20,994 nucleotides of DNA from Pigoraptor chileana (Eukaryota > Opisthokonta > Filasterea), in assembly GCA_943704495.1 (NCBI GenBank), contig CALSCR010001725.1, forward strand, positions 1-20,994. The letters run 5' to 3'. The translations under genes and the position numbers were made by a program. The notes under the pieces are model-generated. The model searched no databases and was not told the origin of the DNA. It saw only the letters and a list, made by a program, of their open reading frames with translations. This document shows, piece after piece, positions 1 to 11,376 of this stretch (positions within the stretch are counted from its first letter, which is position 1; every line of letters starts with the position of its first letter).

Positions 1-54
<54 letters not shown>

Positions 55-76
55 CACACACACGCGCGCGCGCGCC
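1..76. repeat. (CA)n microsatellite with (CG)n tail
   Basis: The window opens in a CA dinucleotide array of about 62 bp with one interruption near position 38, followed by a short CG run to about 76. The window also ends in an AC array, so both edges look like assembly breaks at microsatellites. The CA stretch and the following CAACTACGCAG could form the 3' end of an intron of the first gene. Confidence 0.95.
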
Positions 77-113
77 ACATGCATAACACTTATGCACACA
101 CAACTACGCAGAG

Positions 114-1078
114 CTTTATCCCAATCCCCGCAAGCGCGTTCTCGGGATGTACCATTGGCGTCGAGGGCTGTTCCGTATCGAAGCTGCAGTCGGCAGCGCC
201 CACGGCTGCCCCGGATGCATACAGAGGAGCCGCTGCCCCGGATGTTGGCGACGGCGGATCCGACAGAGTCTCACCCCTCCAGGGCGCTGACCAGCCAGCT
301 GCGGCGGGTTCGGCGCCCACGCATTCCTTTCGCGCCTGCCCCGGAAGTGCAGACGGTCCCGCCTTTGAGCGAACACAACTGTCGGTCATTGGCCGCGTCC
401 CCAAGCAGCTCGCCAAAGGAGGGGGCAGTGCGGCGTCGTCCAACTCGGAAGACGGGGGAACCACGCGATTCCCATCCATCGCAAACATTGAAAAGGGAGG
501 GAAAATCAAGGTCAAAATGCAAGGAGTCGGGGGTGCGAACAGTGGCAGTGGCAGTGGCAGTGGCCCCGGTGGTGCCGGTGGTGCCGCAGGTCAGCGTGCT
601 GGGGGCGAACACGGGCTCGGGTATCACGAGGCCGTCTGCGCTTGAGTCGGCGTCATCCGGCGGAGGGCGTGCAGGCGTCCAACGGCGTGCAAACCCGCGC
701 AGTGCTGGCAACGAACAGAGTGCGCGTCCTGATGGCGCCCCTGTAGTTTGCGATGATGCAAATGAATCGCAGGGATCCCGTGTTCTGCAGCCTCCTGTAT
801 CTGTCACCGCGACTGCGATGGAAGGGAAGAGGGCCAGGTCGACAGTCACCCAGGCAATGTCAGCGCGGTCACCTACAGTGTCACCAATCGAGTCACCCTT
901 GCCACCCGTGTACTGCGCGGACCCCGTGCCTGCCCCTCGTGCACATTCACCGCATTCACCACCGCTGGCGCAAGTGCGCCGCCTGATTGTTCCGGTTGTC
1001 GACGAGGTGTTTGAGGAGGAATGCATTGTCGGTGGCGTTGTCGTGAGCAGTGCGACAAAGAGAAACCGCATGCTGTAA
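114..1078 (+). CDS. Unrecognised Ser/Pro/Arg-rich protein, probable last exon (5' partial)
   Basis: A long open frame runs to a TAA at 1076-1078. An acceptor-like ACTACGCAG ends at 113, just after the CA array, so I read this as the terminal exon of a gene that begins before the window; an ATG at 92 in the same frame is the alternative start. I do not recognise the product. It looks disordered: many SP and SPxxSP pieces, Arg-rich stretches, and a VA/VVP run around 540-585 made by GTGGCA and GTGCCG units. The last 30 residues are the most ordered (an acidic FEEEC segment, then GGVVVSS and a basic tail). A 266-codon frame on the opposite strand (271-1071) competes. I favour the plus strand because of the acceptor site, the SP-rich composition and the structured C-terminus, but only modestly. 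Confidence 0.42.
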
Positions 1079-1112
1079 ATTGTTTATATTCGCGATTTCA
1101 AATTATGCGCCA

Positions 1113-1131
1113 CCCCCCTCCCCCCCCCCCC
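1113..1131. repeat. Poly-C tract
   Basis: Six C, one T, then twelve C, followed by alternating CG. It lies 35 bp after the stop codon of the first gene. Read from the minus strand it is a G tract. Confidence 0.9.
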
Positions 1132-1376
1132 GCGCGCGCTTTGATTTGTCTCTTTTTCGCTTCTGAATTTAATTATGTCTTTCAGTTTCAGTTGATCGTT
1201 TGTCCGTCGTCCGCGTCTGTCTTCTCATCGTTTGCGTGCCGTCACACTGTCGTATTATTTTTAAATTGCCGGGTACTGAAGTCTCGGTTTGTAAATATAG
1301 AGCCCAATTGCAGTGAACCGGATCTGCAGCAACTGTCCAAAAGCATAGTCTCCCAATTGAATAGCCAGTCTCAGTC

Positions 1377-1396
1377 GGGGGGGGGGGGGGGGGGGG
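1377..1396. repeat. G20 homopolymer
   Basis: Twenty consecutive G on the plus strand. With the C tract 245 bp upstream it could form a very long-looped hairpin, or a G-quadruplex by itself. Length may be unreliable because homopolymers are often mis-sequenced. Confidence 0.9.
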
Positions 1397-1653
1397 TGTT
1401 TTTCCGTTGTGCCCTAGTGAAGGAAAAAATCCCACATTTATGCCTTTCAGTGGGTGCCAAATAATGCCAAATCAAAAAAGCCACCACACTGTCAAGGGCA
1501 ATCAGTTCTTCTACCTAACAATCCCCTGCCGCCCCCGTGAACACCACTTTGTCCCCTCATAAAGACCGTTTTGGCACCAAAAGCCGTTTAATAGCCCGCT
1601 GATTACCGATTGACCTCAGCATAATATCATGTATTGTGACGCTGCCGCCTTGG

Positions 1654-1676
1654 TCACGTGACTTAACGTGACGTCA
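1654..1676 (+). promoter_or_regulatory. E-box plus CRE-like promoter motif, copy 1
   Basis: The block begins TCACGTGACTTAACGTGACG and continues into TCA, so it joins a CACGTG E-box to a TGACGTCA CRE palindrome. A near copy lies at 16534-16555 upstream of CENP-T in the same orientation (19 of 22 positions identical). A further GTGACGC sits just upstream (1636-1642). It is 644 bp before the tRNase Z ATG, which fits a promoter if a 5'UTR intron is present. Function is inferred from recurrence and position. Confidence 0.5.
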
Positions 1677-1968
1677 TGGTCTGCACACATGCCGTCGGTT
1701 TGAGTGCTTGCGCAACTGGCAACCATATGAAATCCTTACACGAACGCAAGGGCTCACACTGTTCGCGCCATTGCACTGCACTCCATTCCCGCTGCGTGTT
1801 GTGTGTGCGCAATGGTTGTGTGTTGGGGCGTGGCTGTGTGTGTGCGGTTGTGATTATGGTCTTTGGGCTGAAGCACGGCTGGCTTGAAACGACGCTCGGC
1901 AAGTCCCTAGCCTCGTACTTGCGCGTGGGTCTGCCTGCAGCAGCGTGTACAAAGTGCACACCTACATC

Positions 1969-2060
1969 GCTCTCTCGCTCTCTCTCTGTGTTCCTTTCCC
2001 TCTCTGTCTCTCTGTCTCTCTGTCTCTATCTATCAATCTATCTATCTCTCCCCTCTCTTA
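1969..2060. repeat. TC-rich microsatellite (TCTC, TCTG, TATC units)
   Basis: Compound pyrimidine-rich array of short units upstream of the tRNase Z gene. It could serve as a polypyrimidine region before a 5'UTR acceptor, but nothing proves that. Confidence 0.9.
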
Positions 2061-2297
2061 CAAACTTTCTTGGTGGTTGAATCGCACTTCTTTTCTTCTC
2101 TTTTGCTTGGTGACCAACCTTCCACTTGGCCGCCGCCGAAATTCCGCGTTTTGCCTTCATTTATTTCGCAGCGTGTCCGTGGTGCTGGAGAGCACATTCG
2201 TCTCGGCGAGTTGACGCCATCTCTGCGTCTTCGCCCGCCCAGCCTACTCCACAGGAAAAAGTTGGCAGCTTTCCGGACCGGCACCACCCGTGCGAAC

Positions 2298-2787
2298 ATG
2301 CGTTGCTTTGTGCAAGTTCTGTCTCCCTCGACGGGGGACACTACTGCATCGCTGCAGATTTTCTTCGACAACAAAAGGTGGCAGTGAAGACCCGGTTACG
2401 CTTTGATCCATTGTTTTTCTTTTTGCTGCGCGGACTGCAATTTAGAGGGTTGTAAATACTTACGATACGTCTGTGCTTCGCTGCATCTCCGCATCCACCT
2501 CACCCGCAGATACTTGTTCAACTGCGGAGAAGGCACGCAGCGGCTGTGCACCGAGCATAAGATACGCCTTGTGCGCCTGGGGCACATGTTTATGACACGG
2601 CTGACGTGGGATGTCGTTGGTGGACTGCCCGGACTCCTGCTGACGGCGGCCGACGCAGGCGTGACGACTATGAACATCATGGTGGGTGTGGAGGGCTTGC
2701 ATGGCGCCGTTTTTTTTGTTTGTTTGTTTGGTTGTTTGGTTGATTGTTTGGTTGATTGTTTGGTTGTTTGGTTGATTGTGTGTTTGT

Positions 2788-2832
<45 letters not shown>

Positions 2833-5800
2833 TGAGGCATGGCGGAAATGGACATGAATCTGCTTTCTGTACGCTGCCTGTTTTTATTTTGTTTCTCTTG
2901 TTTTCATTGGTTTTTGCGGCATATTTATAACGACGTTTGCGGAATGGGCGAATGTGATGTGCCGTTGCCAATGTGGCCCTGCCTGCGTGCTAGAGAGAGA
3001 GAGGTGCACGATTCGAGTTTTTCCCCCACAAATTCTTACATTCACAACATGGCACGAGTGTGTGCGTCTGTGTGTGCACATATTTGTCTGTAGTGTGGTG
3101 CATGCTTGTTTACGCATGCTCTTCTTACCAATCGCACAATCGCACACTCTTGCGCATGTGCAGGGGCCACCTGGGACGTCAAAGTTCATACAGGCGACGC
3201 GGTACTTTGTGTACAGGCGAAATCTCTCCCTTGATATCATCGAGGCCAACCACTCTGGACTCGACTCGTTTTCGTAAGTTGATTGGCTGTGCTGCAGAGT
3301 GTTGCATACATTTCATCCGTCCTCTTGAGAATGCCGTAGCAACGGCGCAAATGCGGATCGATCCACGCATTGCGAAGTTTGGTGTCCTTTATGCGCACTG
3401 CCTCTAACAATACCACCACCCCTCCCACCCCCTCCCCCACTTTGCAACCGCATGCTGCGGTGACACCCTGTTACAACACGCTGTGACAATACTCTGCGAC
3501 AATACTCTGCTACGCCCCACCCCTGTGTTACAAACTCAAGCGACGAGTTCCTCACCGTGTGGCCGGTCACTATATTCCCTGTGGGCACGGAGGATCAAGG
3601 CCACAACGCCAGTGCAAAGCGAAAACGCACTGCGGAGGAGGCGTCCTCCTTGGACATCACAGGACCGCGCACTGGGCGCGTGCGCACACTGCCCATGGAT
3701 GATCGCCTCGGCCACCCGCTCCCGCCCATCCCGGGAATGCAGCAGGCGGATCTGTGTGCAGACGACAACTCTATTCGCGACGAGAGCATGTGTGTAGATG
3801 ATCTTGAACGCCAACATTCGGCACAGCACGAGCGCGAGTCCGGACAGGCCGGGACAAATCCTCGTCCCTCCGTCGCCTCTGCCGCCGTGTGCTACGTGTG
3901 CCAGACAGTGCCCGTTCCCGGAAAATTTGACATGCAGAAGGCCAAGGCGCTCGGCGTCCCCTCGGGCCCCATGTGCGGGCGCCTCGTGCGTGGCGAGTCG
4001 GTGGTGCTACCGGACGGCCGCGTGGTCAATCCGGACGACTGCGTGGGTGTGCGCACGCCTGGTCCCGTGATCATTGTCCTCGACTGCCCCTCCGAGACGT
4101 ATCTTGACGGCCTTGTCGCTGATACCTTCCTTGCGTCGTTCATGCCCGGGCGCCCGGGATTCCGCACGGCCCCGCAATTCATCGCACACATGGCGCCGGC
4201 GGATATTGTGCTCTCCGAGAAGTACCGGTCGTGGGCGCTTTCATTTGGGCCGCTCCCGCAGCACATTTTCCTCAACGCGGGTGCCGTTGCTGCCACATCC
4301 GTCTTTCGCGATGCGGCGATAATCCAGGCGCGCCTGCACACGGCTGACCCCGTCGTCTATCCCCTGCCCTTCAGCGAGACCGCAGCAGATGCCGAGTCAC
4401 GTGGTGGTGGTGCCGCGTGGCTGGCGGCGTGCGGATATCCCCCCGCAAAGGCAGCGGCGGGTGAGCTTCTTCTCAGGTACAATCTTCTGCCGCAGCGCAC
4501 GGAGGGATTCGACCGCAGTGCCGTTCCCCCACCTCTAAACCTCCAGGACGTCCAGACAGAGACACTCGCCAAGCCCGGATATGCCGAGCTGATTGCCAGG
4601 CTGCGTGAGGGACGCCCGATTGTGTCACCGACGACTGTTGGGGCTGGTGTTGAAGTCGTCATTCTGGGGACTGGCTCCGCGATGCCGTCAAAGTACCGCA
4701 ATGTGAGCGCAACACTGCTTCGCCTCGCAGATGGGCAGTCGATACTGCTCGATGCGGGGGAGGGAACGTACGGACAGCTGTTTCGCCGTTACGGACGGTC
4801 GCAGATCGACTCGATTGTTGGTTCCATTCGATGCATCTACATTTCACACATGCACGCTGACCACCACCTGGGTGCGGTGAATATACTCAGGTGGGTGCAG
4901 CACATACGAGATGACAGGGGCGAGGACTTGACCTGTTGTCTGTTTGTGTGTGTGTGTCTGTGTGTGTTATCGCGTGGATTGTGTTTTTGTCGTGCTGGAT
5001 TGAACTTGTGAGGGCCCACAGTATGTTCCTTATCCAATAAGATTGACCGTCACTATTCATTTGACATTGTGCGCTTCTGTTCCTTGTATTTGTCGCGCGC
5101 TTTTCGCACTGCAGAATCCGACAAGAGCTTGTTGCCTCCGGCAAGCTGAACCTTCCCGATTCCTACAACGAGGCGCCCATTGTCATTGGACCCGGTGCAC
5201 TTTACGGATGGCTGCGCGAATACGCGTCTGTCTGCGAGCCGCTCCAGTTTACATTTGTGCTCGCATCGCTTTTGTCGGCGAGCGATCGACGCCGCATGCT
5301 TAACAGGGACAGAGCAGGCCTCAAGCTGGATGTGAATGCAGCGACCGCTGCACAACGCGCCGCAGAGTCCGCACAATCCGCGACAGAGGGTGGCGCTGTT
5401 GGCGTTGAGCAGCCTGCAGTCGCACCGCTGACTCCACCAAGCCCCCTCGAGGTATACGCTGCACTGCTTCGGGACCAGCTGAGCCTCTCCGCCGCCTCGT
5501 TTGAATTGGAGCGAACAAACCGCCCGGATGCGAACGCAGAACATGCCGATGCTGCTGGTGATAATGTGGCGACCGTAGTTGTGGAGGCAAATAGAGATGT
5601 TCACATGGCAGACGGCGAGGGGGCGACTGCAGTCTCTGAAAGGGTGCCGTCGTCGCATGGCGACAGCAATGCGTGCACTCACGATAGCACCAAGGGTCAC
5701 GTCTGCGAGTCGGATCTGCCGCAGAAGCTTGCGATGGCGTCGCGGTCTGTGCTGATCCCCAACGATGTGATGGTGAGGGACGCGCAAAGGGCCTACGCGG

Positions 5801-6996
5801 TACTCCGCGACGAAATGGGGTTTGTTAGTGTCGACAATGTCCCCGTCATTCACTGCCGGCGTGCATACGGCCTCGTCCTCACACACTCGAGCGGTTGGAA
5901 GGTGGGCGGGATGCCATGCCGTGCGTGTATCTGTCATTTGTGCCGACTGTGCATATTTTCCGAATTGGTCGGCCTCTGTGGAGGAGGATTGGATGGTGGT
6001 GGATTGTTTTTAAGGGACATGTAGGAGTTACGATAGTGTCTTTGGCGTTATATGTGCCATGGGACTCCACATATTTTACGGGAGAATGCATTCTGAGACT
6101 GCTGTGCGCGTGTGTTGCAGATGGTGTATTCAGGAGACACGCGCCCGTGCCCTGCACTCATCCGCTCTGGCATGGGCGCCACGCTTCTGCTGCACGAGGC
6201 GACGTTCGATGATGAACTGCAGAGCGAAGCCGTCGAAAAGGTGGGAGTGCTTCCCATTTATTGCAAATGTGACGTTTTCGTTTTTGATTTGTTGTGGATG
6301 TGCTTTTTTATGTTTGATTTATTTGCCATTTGTTGTGGATGGGACGACTATATATTTTATTTATTTGTTTTTGCCTTTTGTTTGAATGGGACGTCTGCAT
6401 TATTTATTGGTTTTACTTTGTGATCTTGTCACTCCGCGAATGAATTATTATCGCACTTAACTAATGCGGGATTTGTGCGTTCGAATTGTCGAAAATGTTG
6501 CTCACACACGCTTGTCAACAATTCCCTTTTTGCCTCCATTCGTTTGGTGGCTACCCAGGCCCACTCGACCATCTCCGAGGCTCTGTCCGTCGGGCGGGAG
6601 ATGCGCGCATCCACTACCGTTCTTACTCACTTCAGCCAGCGCTACCCTAAAGTGCCCATAATCGCAGAGTCAAACGGCCGCGCAACTGCTGATTCCGAAG
6701 CGGGAAAAGCCGCGAGTGAGGCGGATGCGACACGCACAGACAACGCTACTAACCCTAGCCCCGTTGCTAACCCTGGCTCTGAATCGAGCTCTGTTCCTGG
6801 CGCACCAGGGGCGGCGGCGGCACAGGGGCATACTATGCACGTGGCCCTTGCATTCGATCTCATGACAATAGAGCTTGGGAATCCCGGACGCGCTGCACAG
6901 ACGGTTCCTGCTGTTCTGATGCTGCTTGAGGAGGCCGTCGTGAGTGCGGACCAGGCCGACGCGTCGGGGGAAGCTGCAGTTCCTGCAGACGGATGA
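2298..6996 (+). CDS. ELAC2: tRNase Z long form (ELAC2-type tRNA 3'-processing endonuclease), 7 exons, 1018 aa
   Basis: This endonuclease removes 3' trailers from precursor tRNAs in nucleus and mitochondria. Exons: 2298-2377, 2510-2681, 3164-3273, 3541-4890, 5115-5901, 6121-6240, 6559-6996, totalling 3057 nt, an exact multiple of three. The N-terminal pseudo-domain shows FNCGEGTQR and the TR[11 protein letters not shown] helix (exon 2). The catalytic C-terminal half shows the PxKxRN loop (MPSKYRN), [11 protein letters not shown], the zinc motif HMHADHHLG (exon 4), VIHCRRAYG (exon 5), VYSGDTRP and LHEAT (exon 6), and AHST and HFSQRY (exon 7). All key metal-binding and catalytic motifs are present, so it should be active. 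Unusual points are low-complexity inserts in exon 5 (about 5280-5740) and an Ala/Ser-rich insert in exon 7 (about 6670-6835) before the final conserved helix. 2298 is the first ATG in frame, but the frame stays open upstream to about 2070, so a spliced 5' extension such as a mitochondrial presequence is possible. Confidence 0.93.
2710..2831. repeat. TG-only tract and (CTTG)n array inside tRNase Z intron 2
   Basis: Within the 482-bp intron 2 (2682-3163) a run of GTTT, GGTT and GATT units is followed by about ten CTTG units (about 2790-2830). It explains why this intron is the longest in the gene. The opposite strand gives an artificial SKQASKQ-type frame, which is not a protein. Confidence 0.92.
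4944..4967. repeat. (TG)n tract in tRNase Z intron 4
   Basis: Short TG array with one C interruption within the 224-bp intron 4 (4891-5114), whose donor is GTGGGT and acceptor GCAG. Confidence 0.85.
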
Positions 6997-7792
6997 GCCG
7001 TCCGGATGTCGCTGAGCCTGCAGGGCGATTGTAACCGAATGAGCACACTGATGTCACTGCGGGGATTCGAATCGATCCCACGGCAGACGAGTCCGTACAC
7101 ATTCGTTCAGTGTATCAAATAAGGTGCATTGTTTGGTATTCATTCTATGCCAGTCATTACAGGCTTTAAATTTGTTAGTCTGACTCGGCAGTATAATCCT
7201 TGCACAAACTCAAGCGCTGTTGGAGATTTCACCCGTAAGACAACGAAACCAGATTGATTGTCGAATTGGGTTCGTTCCTAATGACAATCGTTTAATTTTA
7301 TCCTATTAGAAATCGTGTGTGGTTTATGGCAGCAAACATTACTGAATATGATGGTCAATTCGTACGGCAGTTTCAGTTCTGCCTTGGCTGTGTCTGCAGA
7401 AATGTACTGGTGCGGCACTGACAATGCCCCATAATGAGAGTGAAGCAAAGCTTTTCTATCAGTATTCACCGTCACTGCAACCGACAAGGTCAGACTGACA
7501 CATTGGGTCGGCTGACTGCGATTTACTTCAAACTAATTGAAATAGAAGCTCATATAATGCTCGGTGTATCAACGTGCACAGCTGATACAATTATTAATCT
7601 GAGGTTTACTTAGCAAATGGACGGAGTTTGACCTTCACATTCCGTGCGCTTTTAAATAAAGGAGAGCTTCAAACCGACCATTTAGAAATAGCGCGAGTCA
7701 GACCCTGCGCAAGGGCCACAACAATTACTATAGCCCGCAGCCAGCCCACGGCAGTGAGATCAGATCCAATGGTGACGGCCAATGGCTATGTC
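6997..7792. other. Convergent 3' spacer between tRNase Z and the DCDC1-like gene
   Basis: From about 7130 the sequence is clearly AT-richer than the flanking exons and I see no coding frame with recognisable content. It should contain the 3'UTRs of both genes. AATAAG at about 7118 and AATAAA at 7655-7660 on the plus strand are possible polyadenylation signals for tRNase Z. The motif GGATTCGAATCGATCC near 7062 resembles a tRNA T-arm but does not fold into a tRNA. Confidence 0.7.
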
Positions 7793-10700
7793 TCAGAATT
7801 CTGCATTGGCGAGCGTTTTCTTTCCGCTGACCCACACGGTCGAGTCCTTGCTGAGCTGCTGGAGGTCGGCGAATGTGCGAAGACGGTATCCCTCGGGTGT
7901 GTACACGGACCGCACCGCCGTATGCATTTGAAGACGGCTGGTGACATCATCCAGAAACTGAGCAGACAAAGGCACAGTAGTTCAAGCACATAATTAGTGT
8001 CGCCACAGAATGACACATCATTCTACTGACATTGGGTTTCATACGGCTGCGTGTGTGCGGCCCGCGATGAAAGAATGGGAGCGCTATTTTAGAGATTGTC
8101 CAGCACTATGTTGGGAATACGGGACAGCGACACAATCGGGTGGACAGAAGATACAATCGCAGCCATTAATTCAGACAGCGCAATCGCGGTGTTCATTGGC
8201 GTGCGCCACACCCACCCGCTCATAGTCTCGCGCCGTCACAAGCGCCGAGACATCCGGTCGATCGACATCCCTTACGCTGAGACGCACGACCGGCTGCGGC
8301 CCTGTCATGCAAATGCCAGCATGCAGCAATCGCAAAGACAGTCAGTGCGCCGATTCGTCTATCATGCCAAACTGCGCGACAGGCGACCGGTAACACACAA
8401 GCAGTCCAACTACCACGGCGTAAACGTCGTTGCGGATGTAGTTGGCATGGATATGAGCCACCCACCTTCTTCAATGTCCTTAGCAGCATCCACTGAAATG
8501 AAGCGACCACTCTGTGGGTGGACAGCAGTTTTCGACTTCTTTTTCGGCGCCAATTTGAGTGTAAGGCCCTTGAGGCGCGACTTGAGATCCTCCACGCGGT
8601 CCCACCCTTGCTCCACGGCGCTGCGGCGGCGTGTTTCCTCGGCGCTCTTCTCCTTTCCAGGACTGCCCGCATTGTCGTCGTCGTCGTCGCGGGTGACTGA
8701 TGAGTCCAGCTTCGCCTCCTCGTCCTTCAGGCGAGCCTGCTCACGGTCGATACTGACACGAAGGCGGCGAACTTCTTCAATATCTGTCAGTTGCGTGATG
8801 TGAATCAAAGGGGATATATCATTGGGGGTGTGTCAAGCGGTGACAGTAATACGCAATCGAATGCATATATGTCGGAGGTATGCACTACGATGGCCAAATG
8901 CAGTTACTGTCTCATGGTATGCTGACTTCATTGCATGCATTTCTTTATCGGCTGCAGTAACCACAGCCTCAAGTGCTACAGCAATTGCGTCACCGCAGTG
9001 TTCGCATACCTCGAGGATCAAGGAACTTCTCCCCGCAGCTCGCATATGCAGATACCGGATCGCGATTGTCGCCGTCGCCCGTGAGGCCCCGGAGGTCCGT
9101 AATTTCCGCGCCGTCCTCGCCAAACAGCCGCCGCACAGCACTGGGCATCCCCAACTTTCGCGTGGCTTCATCGAGCAGCTATAATAAAATGCACAAGATG
9201 GGTAATGTAATATAAGCACACGAATGTAAGTACACGCAAGCGAGAGTAAAGGTATGCGATTTAAAACAGCGGTTATATAATGGGACAACAAAAAGAAATG
9301 TACGTACATACACAACCACCCACCCTCCCACCCCACATCGCCCACAAAATTCAAGCGCACCCCACCTCCTCCAACGTCTTTGCAGAAATGACCTGCGACT
9401 CGCGCTTGTCCGCACGGCCGTCATTCTTGAAGACGCGCACACGCACAGATCCCGCCGCATACCCTCTGTACAACCTCGCGGTGGCAAGCTCCACAGACTC
9501 CGGTGGATTGAGGGTGGCGGCGACAAGGCTCTTGTCTGGGGACGACCGTAGCCTGTCCGCTTTGCGCTCCATCATTTCGAGGAGGCTGTCTTTGTTCTCC
9601 ACAAGCACCTTGAACTCCTCCTCGCCGAGACAGAGACACCGACGCCGACTGCCCCGCGACCGCACGCAGTCACAACTGAACCGCCGCGCCTTGGGAAGAC
9701 GCCTTAGTCGGTGTCCGTTGTGGCATGTGCGCGCACATGACTCGCACAGCGTAGGCTCCATAAAACCCTCGTCGCCACTGCCATAGCTGCTGCCGCTGTC
9801 GCCGGGGACCGCCGCACTCTCCTCCTGCTCGGAATCATCGGAATTCGAGCTGTCGTCATCGTCCTTTCGCGCCTTCTTCACTTTGGCGGCCTTGGTACCC
9901 TTCCCCGCCCCCCTTGTCGTCTCCAGTTTGTGAAGTGTGCGCACTTTGCGTCGCCGTTCTCTTCGGCGACGGCGGTCCTCGGAGCACGTGTCACACATAA
10001 ACGCAGACTGGCGGTGCCCGTTGCCTTCGCGGTCCACAGCCGCAGTGCACATACCGGCCTTGAGTGCGGCGGCAAATTCTGAGGGAATAATCCGCAGCGC
10101 AACGCACACACATACACACATAACAGTCGGTTAGCCGCGCCCGCGGAAATTGGGATACAGTCCAGAAACACGAGATATAGGGGTGGTTGGGTGGAGAAAT
10201 CCGCCATGTGGTACTGCACAAGACATCAGACACACTGACACACGCATACACGCAAACACACACACTCGCGTGCACACACAACGACACACACATACCTTTT
10301 TGCCAGAGTGTGCCCGCAAAGCCCACGAGCGCCCCAGACGAGGGATCTAGGGACCATAGCTGCGAGGGCGTCGCGGGCTCGGCCAGCAGCTCGAGACCAA
10401 CAATAACACCGGCGCCACCCTTCGCTTGCATGATACTGAGTGCCAGCAGGGGGTTTGCCTTGGAGACGAGGCGCCCGTTGTCCCAGGACCAGCACCCGTC
10501 CGCGGCGTTGTGCGGTTTGCTGAGGACGACGAGGCAGCCGCTGCGAGGACGCGCGTCGCGTGCGCAGAGGGCCAGGCTCTCCTGCTCGCGGCAGAAAAGC
10601 CGGTCGTTTTCCATTGTCCAGCGCTGTCCATCCGGGCGGTGCGATACGCGGCGACTGTCACGCCCGTACTCGTACGCCGCCGCCGCCGCGCCTTCCTCAC

Positions 10701-11343
10701 TGACAACGCCGACGCTGCCGCCAGACGACCCCTCGAGATACACGCTGGTGCTCAGGTCATCCAGTGCTGCAAAATAGCGTTTTATGATGTCGCAGTCCGT
10801 CTTCCTCCGCGCAAATGCACTGCTTCGCGCAGGCGTTTGCGGGCGCAAGGAGCGTACAAGGGCGGGATCGGTTGCCACGGAAACTACCACGTGCGTGTTG
10901 CGTTCAATGCCCGACAGACTTGTCACCTCCTCTCCGGATGGCAGGTAGATGCGTCTCGCCGCACTGGGCAACGCAAGAGCCCTTGTGCACGAATCCAGAA
11001 ACTAGTGGCGGGCCATGACCATGTTAGGAAATGGAAGGGAGGAGAACACATATGAAACTGTTGGTACATAGCCACACGTGCGATTAGAGTTGGGTGTCCC
11101 AAAACCCAAAAAGTAACATCATACAGCCCAACCCAGTCTGCTACTCACCGCGTTCATGGCGGCGACAGACTTTTTGAGGTCTTTGGGGGTTTCTGGGTTT
11201 GTTGTGCGGTCGGCCTTTTCCGTGCGGTAGTTGAATCCGTAGTCACTGCTATCGTCGCTATCAGACTCGTCCTCGCTCTCCTGCTTGACCTGCATCCGTG
11301 TGTTGTGGGGGTAGGGTTAGGGATGCAAGCCGCCCGATAATAA

Positions 11344-11376
<33 letters not shown>

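Larger units (their letters stand above)
1079..2297. other. Intergenic region between the first gene and tRNase Z
   Basis: I see no credible gene here. It holds a C-rich tract (1113-1131), a 20-base G run (1377-1396), an E-box/CRE-like block at 1654-1676, and TC/TCTG/TATC repeats from about 1969 to 2060. The open frame at 1676-2080 runs into the TC repeat and has no recognisable features. From 2070 to 2297 the tRNase Z frame is open but has no ATG; an acceptor-like site (TTATTTCGCAG, ending at 2171) suggests a 5' intron may end here. Confidence 0.7.

Noticed and set aside
271-1071. 266-codon minus-strand frame starting with a hydrophobic MRFLFVALL
   Set aside because: It mirrors the plus-strand frame, has no recognisable domain and is Thr/Gly/Arg-rich in the way shadow frames of GC-rich exons are. 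Kept as an alternative only.
1676-2080. 134-codon plus-strand frame starting right after the E-box/CRE block
   Set aside because: The second half is translated TC microsatellite and the first half has no family resemblance; it more likely lies in a 5' leader or intron.
2396-2971. Minus-strand frame with SKQASKQ repeats
   Set aside because: It is the translation of the (CTTG)n and GTTT repeats in tRNase Z intron 2.
7050-7110. tRNA-like T-arm (GGATTCGAATCGATCC)
   Set aside because: The five bases on either side of TTCGAAT do not pair on either strand and no acceptor or anticodon stem could be drawn.
7130-7790. AT-rich stretch as a possible mobile insertion
   Set aside because: No terminal repeats, no target-site duplication and no coding remnant; composition is what a convergent 3'UTR region would show.
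7628-7993. 121-codon plus-strand frame
   Set aside because: It is antisense to the last DCDC1-like exon, whose minus-strand frame is a clear doublecortin half-domain.
8833-9360. 175-codon minus-strand frame
   Set aside because: It crosses exon 12 of the DCDC1-like gene in the wrong frame and reads through its introns.
11300-11320. Telomere-like GGGTTAGGG
   Set aside because: Barely one and a half units, inside an intron of the DCDC1-like gene.
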